In this document: positions 1 through 7,811 of the stretch, one piece after another
Layout of the letters: every line of letters begins with the position of its first letter
Position numbering within the stretch: the first letter of the stretch is position 1
Source of the DNA: an uncultured Blautia sp.
Lineage (GTDB): Bacteria; Bacillota; Clostridia; Lachnospirales; Lachnospiraceae
Length of the DNA stretch: 64,000 nt
NCBI RefSeq assembly: GCF_934424005.1
Contig: NZ_CAKRXI010000010.1
Coordinates: 12,597 to 76,596, forward strand
Reading direction: 5' to 3'
The notes under the pieces: model-generated
Seen by the model: only the letters and a program-made list of their open reading frames with translations
Told to the model about the DNA's origin: nothing
The model's database searches: none
Translations under genes and position numbers: made by a program

Positions 1-954
1 GCGGATAACCTTCTTGATCCTGTCTACATGTTTGGCCCCGATATTAAATGCTACGATTGGAATCAGTGCATTATTTAATCCAAAAATCGCCATATATACA
101 AATGTCTGTAATTTGAAATACGCTCCGAATACTGCAGTTGAAGTAGTTGAAAAATCGAGAAGAAGTTTATTAACCCCAAAGCACATGACACTGGACATAG
201 ACTGCATGATGATCGTTGGAATACCAACCGTGCAAATGCCTTTAAAATAGTAGCTTTCTACTTTAAGAGATTTGAAAATAAGCTGAACATCTTTATTTTT
301 GGTCAGATTAAAATATAATCCCAGCAGCATTGCTATAATCTGACCTGTCACTGTGGCTATCGCCGCACCTCTGGTTCCCATTGCCGGCAAGCCAAAATAT
401 CCAAAAATAAAAATAGGATCTAAAATAATATTTATAACCGCACCAACGATCTGCATCACCATTGTATAAGAAGTCCGGCCCGTTGACTGCAGTATTTTTT
501 CAAATATCAGCTGAAACATCTGTCCGAATCCAAACACACAGATGACAGTAAGATAATCAATACCCATAGAAACTATTTCTGCATCGTTGGTTTGAACTAC
601 ATAAAAACTTCTTACACAGAAGATACCAAACAGTAATATCAATGCATAAAATCCAACACCAAGGATAATACCATGCATGGCTGTCTGGTTAACCTCTTTT
701 TGCTTCTTTTCACCCAAATATCGCGATAACAATGCATTGATTCCTACACCGATTCCGGTTCCGGTTGCAATTATGATATTTTGTATTGGGAACGCCAGAG
801 ACACTGCTGACAATGCATTCTCTCCATAATGACTTACAAACAAACTATCCACCACATTATACAATGCGCCAATCAGCATAGACAAAACCATTGGAGCTGC
901 CATTGTAAGCAAAAGCTTATTGACCGGCATGACTCCCATTTTATTTTCTTTCAT
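1..954 (-). CDS. MATE family efflux transporter (3' end cut by window edge)
   Basis: Multidrug/toxin extrusion (MATE) transporter, expected to export cationic compounds or drugs with Na+ or H+. The first 318 codons are present and the frame is open to base 1. The start MKENKMGVMPVNKLL follows an AAGGAGG site. Seen are the MATE N-terminal pattern (P-M-V-L-S-M, Y-N-V-V-D-S) and repeated hydrophobic segments. It lies 68 bp downstream of a MarR gene on the same strand, so it is probably regulated by it. The same family recurs at 2207, 4644, 58697 and 60039. Substrate unknown. Confidence 0.9.
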   Translation of the reverse strand, partial: MKENKMGVMPVNKLLLTMAAPMVLSMLIGALYNVVDSLFVSHYGENALSAVSLAFPIQNIIIATGTGIGVGINALLSRYLGEKKQKEVNQTAMHGIILGVGFYALILLFGIFCVRSFYVVQTNDAEIVSMGIDYLTVICVFGFGQMFQLIFEKILQSTGRTSYTMVMQIVGAVINIILDPIFIFGYFGLPAMGTRGAAIATVTGQIIAMLLGLYFNLTKNKDVQLIFKSLKVESYYFKGICTVGIPTIIMQSMSSVMCFGVNKLLLDFSTTSTAVFGAYFKLQTFVYMAIFGLNNALIPIVAFNIGAKHVDRIKKVIR

Positions 955-969
955 TAAATCCTCCTTTAG

Positions 970-981
970 GTAGTGTGCTAC
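970..981. promoter_or_regulatory. second copy of the MarR operator-like palindrome
   Basis: GTAGTGTGCTAC is a near-palindrome that differs by two bases from the perfect palindrome at the marR promoter (1477-1488). Both copies are followed on plus by ACTTAT. It lies between the marR terminator and the MATE start, so the MATE gene may have its own MarR-controlled promoter. The pairing of sites is seen; the binding is inferred. Confidence 0.5.
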
Positions 982-999
982 TTATATATTTTTATTAAA

Positions 1000-1024
1000 A
1001 GTGTACCCGAAATACAGGTACACT
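1000..1024 (-). terminator. terminator between marR and MATE
   Basis: Inverted repeat AGTGTACC / GGTACACT (1000-1007 and 1017-1024), whose outer arm overlaps the marR stop codon. It is followed on the minus strand by a TTTTAATAAAAAT run. It would reduce read-through from marR into the MATE gene. Confidence 0.6.
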
Positions 1025-1460
1025 ATTTTTCGATGTTTTCAAGCATTTTTTCTGATGCTTTCAAAAATATTTCCACATGTTCTTTGGGAATGCCTTCACA
1101 GATTTTATTAAAAATCTCCCAGTCCATTTCCTTAAGCTCCAGATGAATATTTCTATATTCGTCCGTGCAGTTAATCTTTTTGAAGCGCCCATCAAGCCGG
1201 CTCTGCGTGCAGATAACGGCGTTTTTCTTTTCCAGCCTTTTGATAATTTCTGTCATCGTCGGATGCGTGACAGCTAAAGCTTTTTCCAGGTCTTTCTGAT
1301 TGATTTCTTCAGTTCCTCGTGACTCTGAACGACTTAGTTCTCCCAGTACTCTCAACTGTACAGCAGTTAAGCCCATCCGATTTGCGCGTTCTTCCAGTTT
1401 CTTTTTAAATTCTCTGTCCAATATAGAAAATCGAAGCCCTGGAGCAATATTAGTTTCCAT
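1023..1460 (-). CDS. MarR family transcriptional regulator
   Basis: 145-residue winged-helix regulator, normal length for MarR. The core reads L-T-A-V-Q-L-R-V-L-G-E-L, then a recognition-helix region (THPTMTEIIKRLEKK) and a wing with D-G-R-F-K-K. It is probably a local repressor, released by a ligand or drug. The gene directly upstream of a MATE efflux gene, and the palindrome just downstream of its own -10 box, support autoregulation and control of the transporter. The start is placed at the ATG behind GGGAGG. Ligand not predictable. Confidence 0.9.
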   Translation of the reverse strand: METNIAPGLRFSILDREFKKKLEERANRMGLTAVQLRVLGELSRSESRGTEEINQKDLEKALAVTHPTMTEIIKRLEKKNAVICTQSRLDGRFKKINCTDEYRNIHLELKEMDWEIFNKICEGIPKEHVEIFLKASEKMLENIEK

Positions 1461-1476
1461 AAGCGCCTCCCATTAT

Positions 1477-1518
1477 GTAGTGCACTACTTATTATAAATA
1501 TTTTTTGTCTCTTGTCAA
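1477..1518 (-). promoter_or_regulatory. marR promoter with overlapping palindromic operator
   Basis: On the minus strand: TTGACA (plus 1513-1518), 16-bp spacer, TATAAT (plus 1491-1496). The perfect 12-bp palindrome GTAGTGCACTAC (1477-1488) follows, where transcription should start. This is a consensus sigma-A promoter with a repressor site on the initiation region, typical of MarR autoregulation. Confidence 0.8.
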
Positions 1519-1605
1519 TATCTATATTTTTATGCTTTCGACACGCTTCCTTTAATATTACTGTTCACTCCGTTCACAGCAACTTGACTATGACTCACGC
1601 CTCTG

Positions 1606-2193
1606 TCATTTAATACATTCCATAATTATCTTCTCGCATCTGTCGTATCCAAGCTCTGAGCTGTTCAGACACAACGTATAGTTATCAGCTTTTCCCCATC
1701 TCTGATCCGTGTAGAAGTTGTAATTTGTCATACGTCTTTTATCGGTGTCTGTCATCATTTTAACAGCTTCTTTCTCTTCTACATTGTATAAACGAGTGAT
1801 ACGCTGTGTTTTTTCCGGCATATTTCCATGAATAAATACATTCAGCACATCGTCACGGTTTTTCAGAATATAATCTGCGTTTCTTCCAATGATCACACAA
1901 GGTTCCTTGTCAGCCAATTCTAAAATAACCTTTCTCTGTGCCTCATATACCATATCCTCTACTGATTTTCCTGTGATGTCACGTCCGGCAAATGCATATG
2001 CAAACAAACCTTTTTTCGGAGATAACTCTGCACTTTCCTGAATATATTCCGGCGCTAATCCGGACTTTTCTGCAATCTCATTGATAATATTTTTGTCATA
2101 ATAGGCAATTCCAAGCTCTTTTGCAACTTCTTCTCCTATAAAACGTCCACCGCTTCCGAATTCTCTGCTGATCGTAATGATTCTTTTTGCCAT
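1606..2193 (-). CDS. cytidylate kinase-like family protein
   Basis: 195-residue P-loop protein of the cytidylate-kinase-like family, common in Clostridia. The N-terminus IITISREFGSGGR holds the degenerate Walker A loop (G-S-G-G) typical of this family. Later come VIIGRNADYIL and an R-I-T-R-L segment. The start is the ATG at 2193, because GAGGAGG lies just before it and the longer frame would begin inside the preceding gene. It is 13 bp downstream of a MATE gene and probably cotranscribed. The true phosphate acceptor is unknown; it is not the housekeeping CMP kinase (Cmk). Confidence 0.8.
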   Translation of the reverse strand: MAKRIITISREFGSGGRFIGEEVAKELGIAYYDKNIINEIAEKSGLAPEYIQESAELSPKKGLFAYAFAGRDITGKSVEDMVYEAQRKVILELADKEPCVIIGRNADYILKNRDDVLNVFIHGNMPEKTQRITRLYNVEEKEAVKMMTDTDKRRMTNYNFYTDQRWGKADNYTLCLNSSELGYDRCEKIIMECIK

Positions 2194-2206
2194 CTCTGAT
2201 TCCTCC

Positions 2207-3574
2207 TCAATCCAAAACATCCACTTTATTTTTTCTGATTCTCTTTAAGAACACATATCCTACAAAGCATGAAATTATTTCAGTGCTCGAAAATGCCCAC
2301 CAGATCAGTGAAACTCCCATCTGACCATTTCTGACAAATATAGAAAAAATTCCCGCCAATGGTAAAATGATCACAAGCTGTCTCAAAAGTGAAATAACCA
2401 GTGATTCCATACCACCATCCAGTGCCTGATAAATTCCCTGATAAGCAACATTGATTCCGGCAAACAAGAAACTTAAAGAAATCACCCTCATGGCACTGAT
2501 AAAATATGTTCTTGACTGCCCTGCATTAAACAGCGTTGCAAATCCCCCAGGGAAAATCTCTGTGATTGCAATGCCCAGAATCATTAATGCAATCGTATAG
2601 ATCAGACCATATTTGATTCCATCCTGGATTCTCTTCTTGCTTCTCATTCCATAAGCAAATGCAATAATCGGAGTGATCGCATCTCGCAGACCAAACGCAA
2701 GGAAGAGAACAAACTGCTGTACCTTATAGAACAGACCATAGGCTGTCTGTGCTGACGGGTTGAACTTCAGGATCAGGTTCATCACATAAACCATAATGGA
2801 CATCAATGCCTGTGCAATGATTGCCGGAAGTCCGATTGCATAGATTTCCTTGATGATTCCGCCATCCGGCTTCATGAATTTCGCTCCATGCTCAAATTCC
2901 TTATTTAATTTGATATGAAAGATCAGCAGTAATACTGCGGATGCTACCTGGCCAATTACAGTTGCATAGGCAGCACCTTTTACACCCATTTCCGGACAAG
3001 GTCCGATACCATAGATCATGATCGGATCAAGGATGATATTTACAACCGCACCGACCACCTGACCGATCGTAGAATAAAGAGAACGTCCTGTTGCCTGGAG
3101 CAGCTTTTCAAATAAAGAAAAGAAGATAATACCAAAGGAGATCACACAGCATATTCTCAGATAGCTGACTCCCATCTCAAGTACTTCAGGATCTACTGTC
3201 TGTGATGAAATGTATGCTCTCACTCCAAAGATACCAAACAGTAAGCAGACCACATAAATGATCACACCCAGAAACAGACTGTTTCCTGCTACCTTTGCAG
3301 CTTTTTTACTGTTCCCCTGTCCAAGTGTCCTTGCAAGAAGTGCATTCGTTCCTACACCAGTTCCGATTCCAACTGCCACCATAAGCATCTGAACCGGAAA
3401 TACCAGTGTCAGTGCATTTAATGCTGCTTCACTGCCCACTCTCATGTTTCCTACAAATGCACTGTCTACAATGTTATAGACTGCCTGCAATGCCATGGAT
3501 AAGATCATCGGGATTCCCATCTGGATCATCAGCTTATTCACCGGCATATCCTTCATTTTGTTACTTTCCGCCAT
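2207..3574 (-). CDS. MATE family efflux transporter
   Basis: 455 residues, full MATE length, about 12 hydrophobic segments in two repeats. N-terminal pattern [17 protein letters not shown], followed by [10 protein letters not shown]; the second half begins near the segment [21 protein letters not shown] lies 11 bp before the ATG. It resembles the partial MATE at 1-954 closely (M-P-V-N-K-L-L/M start, G-I-G-V-G-x-N-A-L-L), which suggests paralogues from duplication. It forms an operon with the downstream kinase-like gene. Substrate unknown. Confidence 0.93.
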   Translation of the reverse strand: MAESNKMKDMPVNKLMIQMGIPMILSMALQAVYNIVDSAFVGNMRVGSEAALNALTLVFPVQMLMVAVGIGTGVGTNALLARTLGQGNSKKAAKVAGNSLFLGVIIYVVCLLFGIFGVRAYISSQTVDPEVLEMGVSYLRICCVISFGIIFFSLFEKLLQATGRSLYSTIGQVVGAVVNIILDPIMIYGIGPCPEMGVKGAAYATVIGQVASAVLLLIFHIKLNKEFEHGAKFMKPDGGIIKEIYAIGLPAIIAQALMSIMVYVMNLILKFNPSAQTAYGLFYKVQQFVLFLAFGLRDAITPIIAFAYGMRSKKRIQDGIKYGLIYTIALMILGIAITEIFPGGFATLFNAGQSRTYFISAMRVISLSFLFAGINVAYQGIYQALDGGMESLVISLLRQLVIILPLAGIFSIFVRNGQMGVSLIWWAFSSTEIISCFVGYVFLKRIRKNKVDVLD

Positions 3575-3605
3575 TTTTATTCTAACTCCTCTCTTTTTTG
3601 CACAA

Positions 3606-3663
3606 AAAAAGTGCGCATCCTGTCTTATAAGCTGGACTTACGCTGACAAGCTACACACTTTTT
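3606..3663 (-). terminator. terminator after the small DUF6061-type gene
   Basis: Long imperfect hairpin (arms about 3606-3624 and 3646-3663, 13 of 14 inner pairs including G-U) framed by A5/T5 tracts, so it can work in both directions. It lies between the small gene at 3704 and the MATE start at 3574. It should end the small transcript before the MATE gene. Confidence 0.65.
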
Positions 3664-3703
3664 CATGGCGAATATTATATTTTAAACTTACTGACCGTCC
3701 CTT

Positions 3704-3925
3704 TTATTCCGTAAATGTATATCGTACAAAAGAGCCGTTATTATCGCCTGTTACGATTACAACGTCTCCACTCTCATTGCTTGTAGTTTCCAGAATCGGA
3801 AATCTTCCATTTTCTTTTACATAAGCTTCCGGGCTGGCTGCTTCTGCCTCTATCAATGTTTTTTTGCTGTATTGTTCTCCTCCACATGGATTTATATCCT
3901 CAATAAAAATTTCATACTCATGCAT
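3704..3925 (-). CDS. small protein, DUF6061-like
   Basis: 73-residue acidic soluble protein. It starts MHEYEIFIEDINPCGGEQYS, with GGAGG 8 bp upstream, and ends in a beta-rich tail. The phrase E-D-I-N-P-C-G-G recalls small Clostridial proteins catalogued as DUF6061; that assignment is from memory. No catalytic motif is visible apart from the Cys-Gly-Gly. The first third of the gene is matched, at 60 of 71 bases without gaps, by DNA at 17324-17394 covering the end of the carbonic anhydrase gene and the bases beyond it. It has its own terminator. Function unknown. Confidence 0.7.
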   Translation of the reverse strand: MHEYEIFIEDINPCGGEQYSKKTLIEAEAASPEAYVKENGRFPILETTSNESGDVVIVTGDNNGSFVRYTFTE

Positions 3926-3956
3926 ATGCGCTTCCTCCTGAAATTAATTTTATAAA

Positions 3957-4003
3957 GGCGAGTAACGTATTTTTTGCTTTGCTGCATGATTACGCTACTC
4001 GCC
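3957..4003. repeat. imperfect inverted repeat, 13-bp arms
   Basis: GGCGAGTAACGTA and TACGCTACTCGCC pair in 12 of 13 positions around a 21-base T-rich loop. There is no U-run directly behind it in either direction. It lies between the acetyltransferase terminator and the small gene at 3704. It could be an operator for that gene or a remnant of a repeat element; nothing decides. Confidence 0.4.
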
Positions 4004-4058
4004 GTTATGAATATTATAAAGCTATTTTATTTTTCTTTCAAAAGTGATTTTTACTAAA

Positions 4059-4083
4059 AATGCGCCTTCTGTTTTTAGGCATT
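4059..4083 (-). terminator. terminator of the GNAT gene
   Basis: Minus-strand hairpin AATGCCT...AGGCGCATT with a bulge and a short T run (TTTTTA), 45 bp after the acetyltransferase stop. Confidence 0.55.
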
Positions 4084-4127
4084 ATTACCACAGCAGAATG
4101 CGGTTCTAAATCCCTTAAATGCTTTTT

Positions 4128-4607
4128 TCATAAATTATCCAGAATGTATTCCATCTGCCTCTCTTTTGTTTTCATTCCCATTTTTTCATAGAATTTTTCT
4201 GCGGAAGTATTTCCTGACCATACATTTAATGTCACTTCATAGCAGTGCATTTTCCTGGCTTCTTTTTTTACATGCTCAAACAAGCTTTCACCGATATGCT
4301 GACCTCGTGCCTGCTGGTCAACGCATAGATCATCTATAAAAAGCGATTTAAACTGCACCATATTATTTGAGAAAGGCTGTTTCTGCAATTGACAAAAGGC
4401 ATACCCTACACAAACATCAGACTCGTTCACTGCAACATATATCGGTTTTTCTTTATTTTTCAAAAGCTCTGTTAATTCTTCTACTGTATATTTTGTTGTA
4501 CCAGGAATAAAAATATCTGGTCTTATATCTGCATGGATCTGCAGCACCTGCCCTAATAACTCTATAATTCTTGGAATATCTTTTTCTTCAGCTTTTCTGA
4601 CAGTCAT
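4128..4607 (-). CDS. GNAT family N-acetyltransferase
   Basis: 159-residue acetyl-CoA-dependent N-acetyltransferase of unknown substrate. Motif A, the acetyl-CoA pyrophosphate loop, reads QARGQHIGESLFEHV; the C-terminal part NVWSGNTSAEKFYEKMGM is the typical GNAT motif B. Start chosen at the ATG at 4607, 8 bp after GGAGG, rather than the in-frame GTG nine bases earlier that abuts the same site. It is probably cotranscribed with the MATE gene upstream on the same strand (20-bp gap). Confidence 0.88.
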   Translation of the reverse strand: MTVRKAEEKDIPRIIELLGQVLQIHADIRPDIFIPGTTKYTVEELTELLKNKEKPIYVAVNESDVCVGYAFCQLQKQPFSNNMVQFKSLFIDDLCVDQQARGQHIGESLFEHVKKEARKMHCYEVTLNVWSGNTSAEKFYEKMGMKTKERQMEYILDNL

Positions 4608-4643
4608 GTTTCGCACCTCCGGTTAATAAATCTGGTGTTTTTA

Positions 4644-5999
4644 TCAATCAAAATCTCTGGTAATGTTTGTGAGCCATTTGCCTCTGAAATAATGGATAAA
4701 GACCACAGGCATTTTTTCAAACTCATCCAGAGTCATTACAAAGTATACCCAGATTGGCGGCAGTTTTAAAACATATGCTGCTAAGAAAGTAAGCGGCACT
4801 GCAACAAGCCACATAAATACGGAATCTATGATCATTCCAAATCTGGAATCACCGCCACCTCTGAAGCATCCGCAGATAAGGCAGGTATTGATACCTTCTC
4901 CCACAAGACGCCAGGTTGTCATAATTATAAAAATGCCAAGATAATAAATGGCCGTCTCTGTCAGTTTATCCCGATAGAAATCCAGTATCAAAGGACGAAG
5001 TGCCAGAATAATAACGCATCCGACCAGACTTACAACCATTGTTATCCTGAGCATGCGCTTTCCATATTCTCTTGCTGTATCAATGTTATCTTTACCCAGT
5101 TCCTGGCTGACAATGATGGTAGTCGCATTGGCAAAACCACGACAGGCGATCGCACCAATATTTACCACCATGACAGCAACTGCATTTGCGGCAACCATAT
5201 CATCGCCAATATGGCCGAGTATTGCTGCGAATGCTGAGCTGGCAAAGCTCCAGACAACATCATTTATTACAGCCGGGGTGGCAATTTTCATAAAGTCCTG
5301 GAACAGAATACCTGATTTCGCAAAGAAGTATTTGATCCGGAATCTGACATCGGAACTTCTTAATGAATAAATGAGGCAGATCAGTACTTCTGTGATTCTG
5401 GCAATGACAGTACCAAGAGCCACACCGGTAACGCCAAGCTTTGGAAGTCCAAACAGACCAAAGATAAAGGTGGCATTACAAATTACATTGACACAAAGCG
5501 AAACAATGTACGTGACAGAAGGCAGCATTATTTTTCCGATACTTCGAAGGGCACTCATAAAAACCTGAGAGAATCCCATAAACATAAATGAAAATGAAAT
5601 TACCCTTAAGTATTCACTGCCGGCAGCAATCGTATCCGGACTGCTTGTAAAGATCTTCATGATCGTAGTTGGCATAGAAAAGGAGATCACGAAAAACACG
5701 AGGGAAACGATCAGTGAGATTCGTTCCGCCAGGCCGAGAATTCTTTCTACAGTCTTTTTATCACCTTTTCCCCAGTACTGTGCACATAAAACTGAAGTAC
5801 CCGTGGCCATGCCATAATATAAACAGAAAAGAATAAAAGTATACTGGTTCGCAAGGGATGAAGCCGCCATGGCAGTCTGGCTTACATATCCAAGCATTAC
5901 CGTATCGGCAATGTTTACCAGAGTTCCGATCAGATTTTGGATCATGATCGGAAAGGCTAGTTTTGAAGCATATTTTAAGAAATCTTTTTTATTTAACAT
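4644..5999 (-). CDS. MATE family efflux transporter
   Basis: 451 residues with twelve predicted membrane segments. It belongs to a different MATE branch from the 2207 copy: N-terminus FLKYASKLAFPIMIQNL, then N-I-A-D-T-V-M-L-G, and C-terminal DEFEKMPVVFIHYFRGKW. The weak AAGGAA site before the ATG is the only oddity in translation. The 5' region carries the 73-bp palindrome ending 38 bp upstream of the start, which must influence its transcription or mRNA. Substrate unknown. Confidence 0.93.
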   Translation of the reverse strand: MLNKKDFLKYASKLAFPIMIQNLIGTLVNIADTVMLGYVSQTAMAASSLANQYTFILFCLYYGMATGTSVLCAQYWGKGDKKTVERILGLAERISLIVSLVFFVISFSMPTTIMKIFTSSPDTIAAGSEYLRVISFSFMFMGFSQVFMSALRSIGKIMLPSVTYIVSLCVNVICNATFIFGLFGLPKLGVTGVALGTVIARITEVLICLIYSLRSSDVRFRIKYFFAKSGILFQDFMKIATPAVINDVVWSFASSAFAAILGHIGDDMVAANAVAVMVVNIGAIACRGFANATTIIVSQELGKDNIDTAREYGKRMLRITMVVSLVGCVIILALRPLILDFYRDKLTETAIYYLGIFIIMTTWRLVGEGINTCLICGCFRGGGDSRFGMIIDSVFMWLVAVPLTFLAAYVLKLPPIWVYFVMTLDEFEKMPVVFIHYFRGKWLTNITRDFD

Positions 6000-6037
6000 A
6001 CATGGTTTTTCCTTAGTTCTTAGTATTCATAACCAAT

Positions 6038-6110
6038 TGTATCATACTCCTTCATTATAATTCAAGAATGCCGAGGGCATTCTTGAATTATAATGAAGGA
6101 GTATGATACA
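6038..6110. repeat. 73-bp perfect palindrome (35-bp arms, 3-base centre)
   Basis: Arms 6038-6072 and 6076-6110 are exact reverse complements around GAG. Each arm contains TATAAT, so the element gives the same potential -10 box in both directions, towards the MATE gene (minus) and towards the short frame at 6155 (plus). No coding potential and no T-run consistent with a simple terminator. It could be a miniature palindromic element, a symmetric divergent promoter/operator, or a fold-back duplication. Confidence 0.9.
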
Positions 6111-6154
6111 GACATAACAAACCAAGTACATTTTATATAGAGAGAAGCATTCCT

Positions 6155-6248
6155 ATGATCACATACATAATCCAATTAAAAACCATCGAAGACTTCAGAA
6201 AATACGTTAATATGGCGGAAAAAATCAGCACTACCACTTTTCAGGAAC
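6155..6248 (+). pseudogene. possible truncated HPr-like gene start
   Basis: An ATG behind AGAGAGAAGC opens about 30 codons, beginning MITYIIQLKTIEDFRKYVN. This recalls the first strand and helix of HPr-like proteins from Clostridia (I-x-L-x-T-I-E-D...V-N). Beyond about codon 31 the frame runs antisense through the end of the HD-GYP gene, so only a fragment is plausible. It lacks the phosphorylatable His/Ser region. It could also be chance similarity. Confidence 0.3.
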
Positions 6249-7745
6249 CTATATACTCTCAAAATATCCAACAATTCCTATATAACCATCTTTCTTTAAA
6301 GGAGACCACAATGTATGCAGTTTCAGCTTGTACATCTGGCTGTCATTTTCCACCTTCGCTTTTATCTGCACAGAAATTTCTTTATTTTGTACAGATGTCT
6401 GATGCAGCAGAACCCGAATATGTTGAATATCTTCCTCACTTACTTCGATCACATTGAATATATCAAACTTTGGATCATCTCTCTGACAAAGTATCTGCTG
6501 TTTCTCGTTTATTATAGTTAGCTGACCTGAAATTGCATTGTACTCAATAGAATTTTTCCCACTGTTCGATTTAAAAAAATCTATCTTTTCCTGCATGATC
6601 TTAACAACACTCTGTGAATAGTTTTGGTTCGGCAAAGATTTTTCACTGAGTATTTCATTCGAAAGCCTCTGTGCTTCATAATAATGTTTATTATCATCCG
6701 TCTCTTTACTGATCATTTTTGAAAACTGAAGACTCAGTTCTTTCAAACACTTAAGGAGGATCGGATTGAACTGTCCACATTGCCCGTCCAGGATCATCTT
6801 GATCGCTGTATCATGATCAAATGCTTTCTTATAACATCTTTCACTGGTGAGAGCATCATAAACATCGACAATTGATACCACCTGCGCAGAAATTGGTATT
6901 TCTTCGCCTTTCAGACCATCCGGATAACCCTTTCCATCCCATCTTTCATGGTGCCATCTACAGATTTCCCATGCAGTATGCACCAGTGGATTATCTTGTA
7001 AAAAATGCATATCCCGGATTATAGCTGCTCCAAGCTCACTATGAGTTTTCATGATCTTAAATTCCTCATCAGTCAGTCTGCCCGGTTTATTCAGTATTTC
7101 TTCCGGAATGCGTATTTTACCAATATCATGAAGCGAAGATGCGGTTGTGATTATAGCAATATTGGTCTCCGTCAGATGATAAGCATCCGTTGTTTTTATC
7201 AGTTGCCTCAGTATCATTTCCGTCGCAGTACGGATATGTAAAATATGTTCACTGCTCTCACTGTTGCGTGATCCTAATACATTGCTCAGGATCCTGATCA
7301 TAATATTATTATTTTCTTCTTTTTCGTAAATCTGATCTACAACCACATTGACCAGACGCTTTTGGTTTGCATAAAGATCCAGGGTATTCTGAACTCTTTT
7401 CTTTACAATAACAGCGTCAAACGGCCGTGTGATATAATCTGTGATTCCCATCTCATATGCCTTACGCATCGTATCGACAGATTCTTCAGAAGATATCATG
7501 ATAACGGGAGTTTCTTCAATACACAGACTTTGTTTCATCCATTTCAGGACTTCAAACCCATCCCTCTGAGGCATGTTGATATCTAAAAGCATCAGATCGA
7601 TTCCCGGATTTTCTCCCATAATCTGGATTGCCTGATTCCCATTTTCGGCTTCCAGATAATCATAGGTTTCTCCAAGAATTTCCTTCAATATTTCCCTGTT
7701 GAACTTTGCATCATCTACAATAAGTATTTTTTGTCTTTTATTCAT
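6249..7745 (-). CDS. response regulator with HD-GYP c-di-GMP phosphodiesterase domain
   Basis: 498 residues. Residues ~5-120 are a receiver (ILIVDD, acceptor Asp in LMLLDINMP, Lys replaced by Arg in YITRPFD). Residues ~150-345 are HD-GYP with HDIGKIRIPEE, the HHERWDGKGYP motif and DVYDALTSERCYKK, so metal and substrate residues look intact; hydrolysis of c-di-GMP is expected. The last ~130 residues resemble a PAS-like fold, unusual for this family. Start is the inner ATG behind AAAGGA. It is the last gene of the five-gene sensory operon and the likely output of its two hybrid kinases. Confidence 0.93.
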   Translation of the reverse strand: MNKRQKILIVDDAKFNREILKEILGETYDYLEAENGNQAIQIMGENPGIDLMLLDINMPQRDGFEVLKWMKQSLCIEETPVIMISSEESVDTMRKAYEMGITDYITRPFDAVIVKKRVQNTLDLYANQKRLVNVVVDQIYEKEENNNIMIRILSNVLGSRNSESSEHILHIRTATEMILRQLIKTTDAYHLTETNIAIITTASSLHDIGKIRIPEEILNKPGRLTDEEFKIMKTHSELGAAIIRDMHFLQDNPLVHTAWEICRWHHERWDGKGYPDGLKGEEIPISAQVVSIVDVYDALTSERCYKKAFDHDTAIKMILDGQCGQFNPILLKCLKELSLQFSKMISKETDDNKHYYEAQRLSNEILSEKSLPNQNYSQSVVKIMQEKIDFFKSNSGKNSIEYNAISGQLTIINEKQQILCQRDDPKFDIFNVIEVSEEDIQHIRVLLHQTSVQNKEISVQIKAKVENDSQMYKLKLHTLWSPLKKDGYIGIVGYFESI

Positions 7746-7811
7746 ATTTTTATTTCCTTTATCCAAACGGGGTTTATGAAGTTCCAAACACTGGTAACGT
7801 ACATCTGCTGC

